This document shows, in pieces, positions 8,601-16,939 of a stretch of 64,000 nucleotides of DNA. Every line of letters starts with the position of its first letter. Position 1 is the first letter of the stretch. The position numbers and the translations under genes were made by a program. The notes under the pieces were generated by a model. The model did no database searches and was not told where the DNA came from. It worked only from the letters and a program-made list of their open reading frames with translations. Source of the stretch: Paenibacillus sp. BIHB 4019 (GTDB lineage Bacteria; Bacillota; Bacilli; Paenibacillales; Paenibacillaceae); the NCBI RefSeq assembly GCF_002741035.1, contig NZ_CP016808.1, positions 1,178,001-1,242,000 on the forward strand, given 5' to 3'.

Positions 8601-11600
8601 CTAAAGACGGCGTTTGATTAATCCCCAATACACCTGCCCAATGCTGTAATTTTTGAAATGCCGAGCTTGCCCAAATTTGCTGGCCGCCCGCTGTCTGATA
8701 AGTGATTTTATTAAATAGCTTCACACCGGATGCCATTGCCCAAAACTCATCCGAAGGCTGTGAAAAAGGGCCGATTAAGCCTGTTTTAGGCCATAATATT
8801 TGCGTCATAATCGGATCGCTTGGCGACGGGCTTTTATCATTTGCAACTATAAAATGGTCCAGCATTCGGTATGGATTTCTATCATCGTTTCTCGTTATGG
8901 AACCGTCCGGCATGATTAAAAACCCATACGGCGTCGCCATAACGCCAGACTTATTAACTGCTGTTTTTGCGAGCTCGTAAGGGAATTTCAATACATCAAT
9001 CGTGCCGCTGTTTTTCTCCGGCCTCGTAAAGCTATTCGTTGCTGTACCGTAAGACAGAACACCGCTCACCTGAGAATATCCGTAATTTCCAAACTCAAAA
9101 CGCATGGAGGTCGCATAGCTTTTCATACGGTCAGCCGACATCGTGATAGCAGAAAGCATGCCCTTGCCAGTAACATGATTAGCTATTAACTGACCATTAG
9201 GGTTTACGACATAAAATAACGCCGTCCAATTATCTTCCGTACCTCTGCGCATGTTTGCAGCCACTAACAAATTGCCATTTGCATCGACATCTACACTGCC
9301 GATCTGATAAATGTTCCATGCATCTATTCCTGCATGCACAAGCTTTGTCCAATACAGCGTTTTTTGGGCGATAGAATATTTAGCTACATAAAGCTTTTGC
9401 CGAATTTCGAACGTCCGTCCTCCGTTGTTTTCCCGGTAAGCGACATATAGAAACTGCCGATCTGGCGAAAAAGCAGTGCCGATGACCTTATTGCTCGGAT
9501 CGTCCCAATAGCTGCTGCCCGCTGTACCTCCAGTCGCTGGGGGCGCAATGTTAGGATACTCCTCTATCAGCTGTCCAGTCTCTATGTTATATACACGCAA
9601 CGTGTCCCCAGAAACATTTACGGTCCCTTCTTCTAGAAAATAGGCCTGCTTCATTTGGGTTGGATGATATTGATAAAATGCCCCTTTGAATGTGTTCCCA
9701 GGATGCACATAAGTATGTTCAATCTGGCCTGTCCATACATCACGAATTGAAAACACCCAGTTTTTAGACTCTGGCGGTTTGTAGCTATAAGCATAATAAT
9801 ACCCAGCCTCGGTCATCACTGTCGTTTTGTAGCCAGCATAAATTTGACCGATACTGCCTTCCCATGCCGGCAGCGGCTTCATCTTTTTCGCCAAATTATA
9901 GCTTCCATTAAAATCTGCCCATAGCGCATTGCGGGTCGTCAGATTAACTCCATTTGGTTTCCAGCTTGCCTTATTTGTCGCCCCTCCTTCATATGGCGTC
10001 TTATTAACCCATGATCGCAAAATCGATTCCGGAGAATATGAGGTAATTGGCGGACCGCTGCTTTCCCCCTGGTCCGGCTGCTGCGTCAGGCCGATTGCAG
10101 TAAAATCTACACTTGGCGCGCGATTAATAATGTCCGTTGCCACAATAGCAGACTGTGCCGACAAGCCATAATCCTCCGTAACCGTTGCCCGGTACTGCCG
10201 CTTGCCAACTGTCGTATATTTTACGCTATGCGCCTCCTTGTAAGCCCCGTTATACAACGTGTGCCATGGTTCCTCATTAAAATCGCCATCATTGTCAGCA
10301 TCGTAACGCTCTTCAAGCAAAAGGCGCTCCAGCTTGTCGCCATCTGGGCTGCTTGCATCCATATAAATCGTGTTTTCGTTATGGCGCACGCCTTGCTCGG
10401 CAGCTAAAAGCGCCACTACAGGCGGCTGATCAGGGACAATCTCCAATGGATAAGACGTCCATTCGCTTTCTCTCCCTTGAGAATCATGGACCTTGCCTTC
10501 AAGAGTGTAGGCTCCTAGCTGATCCGGTGCTTTAGCAGGCCATACACCGACCGTATAAGGACCACCACTATCATTTTTCTTAAAGCGAATTTCCGACTTG
10601 CTGAAATCAATGGTCACACCCCGCTCCGACAGTGGTGAAAACGAGTTATTCAGATGATGAGGCTGTGGGAAGGACCTCCCCTGAATCCAGCGCGTCACAC
10701 CAGAAATGATGGCGACTGGTTTCGGATCATTGACATAAAGCAACGCCGTATCTGATAGGCTTTCATAGTCGTTAGATACATTCAGCGTAGCCTTATAAAC
10801 GCCCGGTTCATTAAAGGTCACCGCGGGATGAGAGAAAGCTTTTTGATCAAAATTAAATTTGTCTAAATTTTCAGTTAATTCCCACGAATAATCGGTATAT
10901 CCTCGGGCTGTCGCCGATAAAGTCGCCCGATCACCGGTGAAAATGGAGGTTGGACTCCAGTTTGCATTCACTTCGAGTATTGGTCTTGGCGCAGGCGTTG
11001 GCTCAGATCCTCCATTAGAAGCTGTAGCGATTGGGGTAGATACTCCCGGCTTCGTAACGGTGGTCGTGCATTCAATAGCCTGCTCCGCTGTCGTTCCGTC
11101 CGTGAAAGTGACTATGGCGCGCATGACGAATGTTTCGGTGAAGCTGTCTCGGCCACTCAACTGTGCCTTCGGTATTGTGAATGCAAATTTATAGCTGATC
11201 GTATCTAATACCTGAGCTATGGTCTGCGTCTGATATTGGGTTCCGTCTTTAAGGCGGCCAAATACTTTCCAGTTTTTTATTTTGAGCGAACCTCGCTGTT
11301 TTATCGTTGCAGTAATTGTCGAGTTTACAGCAACGTCTTTGTCTGCAAAGGCAACAGTTGATGGATCAGCTTTGCAGGTGCAGTCGAGATAGGGCTGGTC
11401 TACTGGAGGTAGTTTTTCGTATGTGACTCTAACTTCACCTTCGTAGTAGTATGTTTGGCCTGACCAGTCAGTTGATGCTGAAATAAGGTATTTCATTCCG
11501 ATTGCATTGCCAGTACATCCGTTGCAATCGTTGTATGACCAATTCGTATTAGCCTTATCCATTGGAACCGCAATAGAAATGTACCCGTATCCATCATTGC

Positions 11601-12345
11601 CTTTTTTGGCTTCGAGAACTTTATGGAAAATAAGTTCCTGCATATCTTTTGAATTTTCTTTCGCCCTTGTAATTTCAATTGTTGATGAAATTAGTTTATT
11701 TACAGTAACAGGTTCATTATTGAATGAGTAGTACGATGGTCCATTAAATTGAGGATTTGTTACTATCGCCCATCCCTGTGAATCCTTTATTTGACTGGAT
11801 ATAGTTTTTCCATTATCATCTTTTGTTCGCAATATACCAGGGCAAATCGAGAGGTTTCCCTGCCAACAAGCATTACCAGCAGGTGGCGTAACGTTATAAG
11901 CGACACCATCAACACCTTTAAATACCCATTCTTTTCCGTTTGAACGCCTGTTTACAGCAAAGTACATATCCGGGCTGTAACCGACAGAAGTCGCAGTAAT
12001 CTTAGTTCCGGAAAATTTTTTAACAGTTATTTCACTATTAGAATAACTAAAGTTGCTTTGAGCACTTCTCAAATTTGTCTGTTTCAATTCCCCTTTGCTG
12101 TTTGCTACCATTGTCCATAGCTCATAGGATTTTATCTTATATCCATCAGGAACTGGAGCATTTACAGTTGTCGCATTGCTTCTACTAGAGGATAAATCGA
12201 AAAATCCATCTGTTCCTAATTTTATTTTATAGCTTTTAGTCAGCGTTTCAGTAGTAGCAGAGATTACTGGGACTTGAATTGGAAAAATTCCAAGAACGAT
12301 TGAAAAAATTAATAGCAAAGATATTAAAGATTTTTTTTCAATCAT
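5683..12345 (-). CDS. Giant secreted surface protein, 2220 residues, multi-domain beta-rich
   Basis: Exported protein with an N-terminal signal peptide (hydrophobic 7-28, then ISATTET). Function is not known. The N-terminal 340 residues have an unusual cysteine content (ACWQGNLSIC near 160, CNGCTG near 277, DCTCKAD near 322). An Ig/PKD-like repeat begins NANWSPTSIFTGD near 465 and recurs as DADWSPKPIFEGD near 1997. A region around 860-1330 has propeller-like strands (YNIETGQLI, FSPDRQFLYVAY, VDANGNLLVAA). A lectin/LamG-like sandwich follows near 1350-1460, then more Ig-like modules. There is no SLH domain or sortase motif. The ATG overlaps the stop of the upstream SLH gene by four bases (ATGA), which implies coupled synthesis. 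It may be held at the wall by its SLH partners. Confidence 0.85.
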   Translation of the reverse strand: MIEKKSLISLLLIFSIVLGIFPIQVPVISATTETLTKSYKIKLGTDGFFDLSSSRSNATTVNAPVPDGYKIKSYELWTMVANSKGELKQTNLRSAQSNFSYSNSEITVKKFSGTKITATSVGYSPDMYFAVNRRSNGKEWVFKGVDGVAYNVTPPAGNACWQGNLSICPGILRTKDDNGKTISSQIKDSQGWAIVTNPQFNGPSYYSFNNEPVTVNKLISSTIEITRAKENSKDMQELIFHKVLEAKKGNDGYGYISIAVPMDKANTNWSYNDCNGCTGNAIGMKYLISASTDWSGQTYYYEGEVRVTYEKLPPVDQPYLDCTCKADPSTVAFADKDVAVNSTITATIKQRGSLKIKNWKVFGRLKDGTQYQTQTIAQVLDTISYKFAFTIPKAQLSGRDSFTETFVMRAIVTFTDGTTAEQAIECTTTVTKPGVSTPIATASNGGSEPTPAPRPILEVNANWSPTSIFTGDRATLSATARGYTDYSWELTENLDKFNFDQKAFSHPAVTFNEPGVYKATLNVSNDYESLSDTALLYVNDPKPVAIISGVTRWIQGRSFPQPHHLNNSFSPLSERGVTIDFSKSEIRFKKNDSGGPYTVGVWPAKAPDQLGAYTLEGKVHDSQGRESEWTSYPLEIVPDQPPVVALLAAEQGVRHNENTIYMDASSPDGDKLERLLLEERYDADNDGDFNEEPWHTLYNGAYKEAHSVKYTTVGKRQYRATVTEDYGLSAQSAIVATDIINRAPSVDFTAIGLTQQPDQGESSGPPITSYSPESILRSWVNKTPYEGGATNKASWKPNGVNLTTRNALWADFNGSYNLAKKMKPLPAWEGSIGQIYAGYKTTVMTEAGYYYAYSYKPPESKNWVFSIRDVWTGQIEHTYVHPGNTFKGAFYQYHPTQMKQAYFLEEGTVNVSGDTLRVYNIETGQLIEEYPNIAPPATGGTAGSSYWDDPSNKVIGTAFSPDRQFLYVAYRENNGGRTFEIRQKLYVAKYSIAQKTLYWTKLVHAGIDAWNIYQIGSVDVDANGNLLVAANMRRGTEDNWTALFYVVNPNGQLIANHVTGKGMLSAITMSADRMKSYATSMRFEFGNYGYSQVSGVLSYGTATNSFTRPEKNSGTIDVLKFPYELAKTAVNKSGVMATPYGFLIMPDGSITRNDDRNPYRMLDHFIVANDKSPSPSDPIMTQILWPKTGLIGPFSQPSDEFWAMASGVKLFNKITYQTAGGQQIWASSAFQKLQHWAGVLGINQTPSLGAETYESKAYFVTETMKYSDGNGYDGVAFNASSNVLPNGSVLGIGTDVIYTGPYSGSLTSKKVVIPFTGESTGDLPRLLNDATVEVDSEAWGGLLYDPNSIMRNQVLEFELSINHLSNDRPIGAAIQIQDEKNMYAVEWTSSSLTLYKVMSGNKTVLAQAAMPRSAGIPYAFRLESLAGVHRVSINGVNKLEATDATYKKGSAGLMSLGQQQASFSQVKRTNYGDSIPEETYEAVLIGEQILYNKLFNDPETDAKLAEKWSYTHNPNYFANTLGLSQYNGKAFDTALNSLEKPGLYAITYSAQDNPGLADYRLFSEPVTKSLYVHRRPIAQPDIWFTGTVYAGGEALDYLTHDTSYDPDVPGYLADRLFRTRWADESTWTTGKRLLYSRPGIELIVQEQVKDMHGAWSFWAETRVYKEELPAINQSKPEMVITYPAGSSSAPTVVLDEPNLKWIYRDKENDPQEQFYLKLTYVDNGETALEVEYPGSDASFQLEAGTIDIGRKVKVQGRVFSRGAWSDDSNVVYFIIDSPPTTYLLSYNGATASEPIYTNNNRPNLRVFTVDPENDPITAIDYEVFFHAVDRRVLDTNMASAAASHIPAFNLQEGLHYWKARAYDSYVWGPYSSNGYFFVDTVQPDDVEEQLEIKPTSVTVNFNAFSDAAPSSGHAARVFYMQKVHTDGSVTTIDLNGDGLAEYSMAMQMEARSHQVTGLIPGQTYRLTVIDTDVAGNPGKYAYIYFVTNRPPTVDADWSPKPIFEGDIVTFEANAADPDKDTLSLKMELQSPSGKKYAYDYTVSYPYAKTGPKLKMEQTGTWQLSVTVDDGLAEPVTISQAVQVQPLKVAGMVNHTDDWNSIRKSYNKKQSGDEEAPRASSVFWAGEKFILVANATETGTDTKPERVEVAMNSFKTKLEVKNTAGTLWAGELWDASFEKLNKGTLSFTFTAYYNNGTVKEDVVQVKIDGTVNDVLGVHRVR

Positions 12346-13559
12346 ATGCCTCTAACTCCTGTCATGTAATAATCTTTCTGTCCGCTATATGTTCTTAAGT
12401 GAATTGGAAAACCTCCATACTTTTTCACTTGTGATTGGATTATCGATTTAGAAATAAAAGGTAATACCCAATTGTATTCTTTATTATTCTTAGTACCAAA
12501 ATAGAGTTCCATTTTATTTTTGAAAATTCCGCCGCGATCAATGGTTTTCCTATCATAATAATAAAACTTATCATTTATTCTTGTAGCGCCAATATCACCA
12601 CTTGTATGAACATAAAAACTTGTACTTGCACTTTCGCTACGATTTTTGTCAATAACAAGATTCTCCCCTTTAACTTTAAAACCAAAAACTAATCCATTAT
12701 TTTTTTCGGGATCAATAATGTTGCCATTAATATGATAAATAGCTCCCTCTAAGTACTCTGAGTAATAGCCGTTTTTATCGAGTGGGTCCATAATTACTAG
12801 TTGCTGAATCGATACTTCGAAACCTGACCGCATTTCCTTCGTAAACGGTAGCTTCACCAAATCATCTTGGCCTAGCATAGTGATCACATTATGATCATGC
12901 CATTTAATCTCAGCGGCACTAGATGCCCCCTGATCCACCGACAGCTTCCCGCCACCCGCAAGCTTCAGCAGGCGAGTGACGATAACCGCTGCTTGTGCCC
13001 GAGTAGTCGTCCCATCGGGATCAATCGTTTCCGCCTTGGCTCCTGTGCGCGACAGCAAGCCTGCATTTACAGCACGGAACATCAACTCATCCGCCGTAAG
13101 CTTCGCACCTCGATACTCAGCATTTGCTCCGCGTACGGCGAGCTTAGCCATTTCCACGCGTGTTACCGCCATGCTCAGATCGCCCGTAAAATCGCCAGCG
13201 GCATAGATTTTCGCATCAGTCAGCGCCTTCTGATAGCCTGCATACCACGGCTTTCCAGCAGGAGCAGCTGCGACCTCCACCTTCGTCGTCAGCGCAATGA
13301 CCTTGAGCAGCTCTGCACGCGTAATCGGGTTTTGCGGCTTAAACGTTTGATCCGGGTACCCGTTCAAAATACCCGCCTTCACCGCTGCTTCAATCGATTC
13401 CTTCGCCCAGTGCCCTGAAATATCTTTAAATACAGGTGCGGCCGCCTCAGCAACTTTAGAATCTACCGACGTTAAAGACAACGTAACCGTAACCGCTACC
13501 GCCACCAACACTAGCCATACAATAGAGCCCTTCCACCGCTGCAATCCCATTTTCCCCAT
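12342..13559 (-). CDS. SLH-domain surface protein with unique C-terminal domain
   Basis: A 405-residue exported protein. The start is ATG 13559, served by AGAAGG nine bases upstream; an in-frame start at 13628 lies inside the upstream gene and lacks support. After a membrane-spanning signal come three SLH repeats (FKDISGHWAKESIEAAVKAG; WYAGYQKALTDAKIY; a degenerate third with DPDGTTTRAQAAVIV). These bind pyruvylated wall polysaccharide. From about residue 225 a different domain of about 180 residues follows, rich in lysine, asparagine and tyrosine, of no family I know. The DNA switches from GC-rich to AT-rich at that point, near 12,880. The stop overlaps the giant exoprotein start (ATGA). Confidence 0.85.
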   Translation of the reverse strand: MGKMGLQRWKGSIVWLVLVAVAVTVTLSLTSVDSKVAEAAAPVFKDISGHWAKESIEAAVKAGILNGYPDQTFKPQNPITRAELLKVIALTTKVEVAAAPAGKPWYAGYQKALTDAKIYAAGDFTGDLSMAVTRVEMAKLAVRGANAEYRGAKLTADELMFRAVNAGLLSRTGAKAETIDPDGTTTRAQAAVIVTRLLKLAGGGKLSVDQGASSAAEIKWHDHNVITMLGQDDLVKLPFTKEMRSGFEVSIQQLVIMDPLDKNGYYSEYLEGAIYHINGNIIDPEKNNGLVFGFKVKGENLVIDKNRSESASTSFYVHTSGDIGATRINDKFYYYDRKTIDRGGIFKNKMELYFGTKNNKEYNWVLPFISKSIIQSQVKKYGGFPIHLRTYSGQKDYYMTGVRGI

Positions 13560-13584
13560 CTTATTTGACCTTCTTCCGATTAGA

Positions 13585-14586
13585 TTAGTTTGCATAAATA
13601 ATAATAGCCAAAGACCTGCCTGCCCCACTTTTGTCCATTATGATTTTCTTCCCGTTGTAGGTTTTCAGCAGTCTAGCCTCTAACGCTTTGCCAGCGTCCA
13701 GCTTGACCGCATCCTGGTAAGCCGTATCCGCAGACTCGCCCACATAACGGGCCAAGAGTTCCATTAACAACTGCTTATGTAAAGAGGGCTTCTCGTATAG
13801 CCATATCGTCGTTGCTTTTTTCCTGCTGTCATACTCCAACACTAATTTATAATCGGCAGGTTTTCCGCTGCCTTCAGGATTAAGCAGCACCGTGTGCCCA
13901 CTAACCATCACATCGCCCGAAAAGCTTTCGAGTGACAAAACCAACTGCTTCAGCTCCCCCGTAGATGCATAAGCTGGCTGCTCCATCAGGCCACCAGCAG
14001 CCCGAATCTGCGCTGACTGCCAATTCAGCAGCCGATGAATGACCACAATCGCTTCCGCACGCGTCATCTTGCGGTCCATTCCGATCCTCCCAGCAGCATT
14101 CCCCTTCATTAGGCCAAGCTGCTTGGTCATATAGACATAGCCTTTCGTGCTCCCCGCCTTGTCCTTGCCCGCCGCCCGAACGAAAAGCCTCGCCGCTTCT
14201 CCGCGCGTGATCGCTTGATTCGGCTTGAACTTGCTAGAATTATATTCCGTCATCTTCAATAGACTGAGCTTCAACCCAGCAGCCAAATAAGGGCGGAACC
14301 ATCCGGTATCATCCAGAAAAGGCGTGTCCATATTGGAGACCTTAAGCTGCTGTGCTTTTACGAGTGCGGCAAGCAGCTCTGCTCGAGTTATCGGCTTATT
14401 CGGTTGAAAGGTACCATCCGCATAACCACTCACATAACCGGACTGTACCGCCTGCTCCACGGGAATACGGGCCCAATGGCCGTCCATATCGTTTAGCTGC
14501 TGCTTCGCCTCTGCTGCCTGGTCATGCAAAACCGGATTAAAGGCAAGCGCAACAACAACCGTTAACATAAATTGATTTTTCTTCAT
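13585..14586 (-). CDS. SLH-domain surface protein
   Basis: A 333-residue exported protein and the first gene of the surface operon. The signal peptide ends near EAK. Three SLH repeats follow (MDGHWARIPVEQAVQSGYV with TFQPNKPITRAELL; FLDDTGWFRPYLAAGLKL with ITRGEAARLFVRA; a third ending MTRAEAIVVIHRLL). The last 130 residues form a short domain (VLEYDSRKKATTIWLYEKP) I do not recognise. AAAGGAG lies eight bases before the ATG, and the next gene begins 25 bases after the stop. Likely role: wall anchoring or scaffolding together with the two downstream products. Confidence 0.85.
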   Translation of the reverse strand: MKKNQFMLTVVVALAFNPVLHDQAAEAKQQLNDMDGHWARIPVEQAVQSGYVSGYADGTFQPNKPITRAELLAALVKAQQLKVSNMDTPFLDDTGWFRPYLAAGLKLSLLKMTEYNSSKFKPNQAITRGEAARLFVRAAGKDKAGSTKGYVYMTKQLGLMKGNAAGRIGMDRKMTRAEAIVVIHRLLNWQSAQIRAAGGLMEQPAYASTGELKQLVLSLESFSGDVMVSGHTVLLNPEGSGKPADYKLVLEYDSRKKATTIWLYEKPSLHKQLLMELLARYVGESADTAYQDAVKLDAGKALEARLLKTYNGKKIIMDKSGAGRSLAIIIYAN

Positions 14587-14638
14587 GCGGGGACTCCTTT
14601 ATAGGTAAAATGGCACAGCCCATCCCCCCATAAAGTGC

Positions 14639-14679
14639 AAAAAAGCACGCAAAAAACCCAGGAGGATTTAAGCGTGCTT
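14639..14679 (-). terminator. Terminator-like hairpin in the leader of the surface operon (attenuator candidate)
   Basis: Read leftwards: AAGCACGC, a 21-base loop, GCGTGCTT, then a run of six T. It sits between a good promoter (14699-14728) and the first SLH gene (14586). No minus-strand gene lies upstream for it to terminate. It is therefore either an attenuator in the leader or a barrier to read-through. Confidence 0.5.
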
Positions 14680-14698
14680 CGCTTCATAATTATTTTAT

Positions 14699-14728
14699 AC
14701 TTTACCCTATTTTATAAAATATTGTCAA
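14699..14728 (-). promoter_or_regulatory. Sigma-A promoter of the surface operon
   Basis: On the minus strand, TTGACA (14728-14723, perfect), an 18-base spacer and TAAAGT (14704-14699). Transcription would start near 14,692, giving a leader of about 105 bases that contains the hairpin above. Confidence 0.55.
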
Positions 14729-15100
14729 TCCATTTTTGGGATCTTTTTGTCACAAAAACTCACGAAACTCCTCATTATGCTCCTAAAACCGCTTATTTTC
14801 TGCATAAATAACCAATTTTCTACTTTCTGCAGCCGTTATGCGAGCTATCCTAGCCTAGTCACCCTCTTCTTTCACTTGTGTTTTTTTCCATATTATCGCA
14901 CTGCCAAAACCCTTATTTCATTCGCTATCAGCAGCCCTATTGTTCTAGCAAGCGTCTTTCACTGCCTAAACCTTACCCCCATCTAAAGTCCTACAAATTA
15001 AATCACAAGCGCTTCCTTGCCACCCGAAACATTAAACAGTAAGATAGGTTTTAACTTTCTCGCTCAGATTTTCACTTTAACCTAGATGGAGGCCAACAAG
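14729..15100. other. Intergenic region between surface operon and histidine kinase gene
   Basis: About 370 bases. I see no convincing gene: a 79-codon reading frame here has no ribosome site and low-complexity content. The right end must hold the promoter of the kinase gene, but I could not assign hexamers. Confidence 0.3.
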
Positions 15101-16939
15101 ATGAAGTGGTTCAAGCGCTATAAGCTGCAGCCAACGCTCGTTATCGTAAGCAGCTTGGTTATTTTGCTGCTGCTTGCGGTGCAGGCAGTCATCGTTTACT
15201 ACTCTACTTCGCAGCTAATGTCCGCTAAAATTAGCGACGCCTCGCTTTCACAGCTGGAGCAGACTAATGAGAGCCTGACACAGCAAATGCAGTCGATTCG
15301 CTCGCTAGCACTGTCTATTGTCATTAATCAAAATGTCATTCGCATTTTGGAGGACGGGCGCTGGGGCGCCGACATTTACCAGCAAATCCGCAGCAATGAG
15401 TCGATTACTGACCTGCTGTCCAACACGGCTTACTCCCGCTCCGATATTAGCGAAATTATTATCATTACCGACCGCATGAGCATCTACAATTATTCCAATC
15501 CTAACGGCATTTACGAGCAGGAACGTATGAAAGACAAGCCTTACTGGGATTATATGAGCAGCCGTACGGAAGGTTTTTTGCCGCCACGCGCCAACGATGT
15601 TCGAATTGACGGGGCTGGAGCCCATATTATTACGTATTTTCATAAAATATTTTCCTCTGACGGCAAGGCGCTTGGCTATGTCAACATTAATTTGCAATTC
15701 GATCATTTCAGCAGTGCGCTGACGAATTTGCCGCAGCAAAATCAAACCTATATCGTTGATGATCAAAGCGGCATTCATGGCGTAAATCTTCAAAAAAGCA
15801 CGGACGACCAGGACGATACAATAGCACAAATCGAGCAGCAGGGCGGCTTACAGGGCGCTGCCTCCGCAGCTTCCGGGCAGGGTTATACGGTCATCGACAT
15901 CGGCGGGCAAAAATATTTAAGCATGTTCACCCGGCCCAATGAATTCGGCTGGCGCATCGCCCAGCTCAAGCCTTACGCCGAAGTCGTTGCAGGCATTCCG
16001 CAAATTATGAATCGGGTCATGATTGCCAGCATTTTGTGCCTGTCACTGGGCATTGTCATTCTCGTCTTCTTCTCCCGCAGCATTACGAATCCGCTCAAAA
16101 GGCTGATTCAACAGATGAACAAAGTCGGCAAAGGCAACTTCGACATTACGCTTGATACCGATTACATGAATGAAATTGGAGAACTGAACCAGCGCTTTAT
16201 GATTATGTCCTCAAAAATTAAAGACCTCATGCACAGCATTGAGGAGGAGCAGCGGCAGCTGCGAGAAAGCGAGTTAAAGGCGCTGCAATCGCAAATTAAT
16301 CCGCATTTTCTTTACAATACGCTGGATGCCATCAACTGGATGGCAATCAAAATAAGGGCCGACGATATTAGCCGCATGACTTCCGCTCTTGGCGACTTTT
16401 TCCGGCTCAGCCTGAATAAAGGACGCAGCCAAACAACGATCAAGCTGGAGTTGGAGCATCTGCGAGCCTATATCCATCTGATGAGCTTCCGTTATAGCTA
16501 TAGGTTCACCTACGACGAAGAGGTCGATGAAGAGCTGTTAAGCGCCGAGACGGTTAAAATTATTTTGCAGCCGCTTGTCGAGAACAGCCTCGTCCATGGC
16601 TTCGCCGCAACAAAGGGTGCAGGAGCGCTAAACCTACGTGTTTGGCGGGAAGGCGAGGATATTGTATTCGTATTGACTGATGACGGCATTGGCGTAAATG
16701 TGGAGCAGATGAATGCTAGTTTAAAAAATGCAGTCGTCCAAGACGCTGAACAGACAGGCGGTTATGGCGTCGTCAACGTCAATCAGCGCATCAAAATGCA
16801 CGATGGCAGCGCCTACGGCCTTACCTATCTCCACACAAAACGGGGAACCGCCGTTGAAGTCCGCATCAGAGCAGCAAGGTCTTACAATTACACCGCTTCC
16901 GGGGAGGTTATTCAACATGTTGAACATGCTGATCGTTGA
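15101..16939 (+). CDS. YesM-type sensor histidine kinase
   Basis: Membrane sensor of 612 residues that phosphorylates the response regulator encoded next. The start at 15101 follows GGAGG (15088-15092) by eight bases; the ATG at 15086 is too close to use that site. TM1 lies near 12-32. A large extracellular sensor domain reaches to about 300, then TM2 (near 302-322) and HAMP. The His-kinase domain has the phospho-acceptor in NPHFLYNTLDAIN, and the ATPase has the N-box LQPLVENSLVHG and G-box DDGIG. Kinases of this class usually sense sugars or binding protein outside the cell. It overlaps the regulator gene by 23 bases and probably governs the ABC operon at 18.7 kb. Confidence 0.9.
   Translation: MKWFKRYKLQPTLVIVSSLVILLLLAVQAVIVYYSTSQLMSAKISDASLSQLEQTNESLTQQMQSIRSLALSIVINQNVIRILEDGRWGADIYQQIRSNESITDLLSNTAYSRSDISEIIIITDRMSIYNYSNPNGIYEQERMKDKPYWDYMSSRTEGFLPPRANDVRIDGAGAHIITYFHKIFSSDGKALGYVNINLQFDHFSSALTNLPQQNQTYIVDDQSGIHGVNLQKSTDDQDDTIAQIEQQGGLQGAASAASGQGYTVIDIGGQKYLSMFTRPNEFGWRIAQLKPYAEVVAGIPQIMNRVMIASILCLSLGIVILVFFSRSITNPLKRLIQQMNKVGKGNFDITLDTDYMNEIGELNQRFMIMSSKIKDLMHSIEEEQRQLRESELKALQSQINPHFLYNTLDAINWMAIKIRADDISRMTSALGDFFRLSLNKGRSQTTIKLELEHLRAYIHLMSFRYSYRFTYDEEVDEELLSAETVKIILQPLVENSLVHGFAATKGAGALNLRVWREGEDIVFVLTDDGIGVNVEQMNASLKNAVVQDAEQTGGYGVVNVNQRIKMHDGSAYGLTYLHTKRGTAVEVRIRAARSYNYTASGEVIQHVEHADR

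Noticed and set aside
14747..14986. A 79-codon plus-strand frame between the surface operon and the kinase gene
   Set aside because: No ribosome site, no domain, skewed hydrophobic composition; it lies in promoter DNA.
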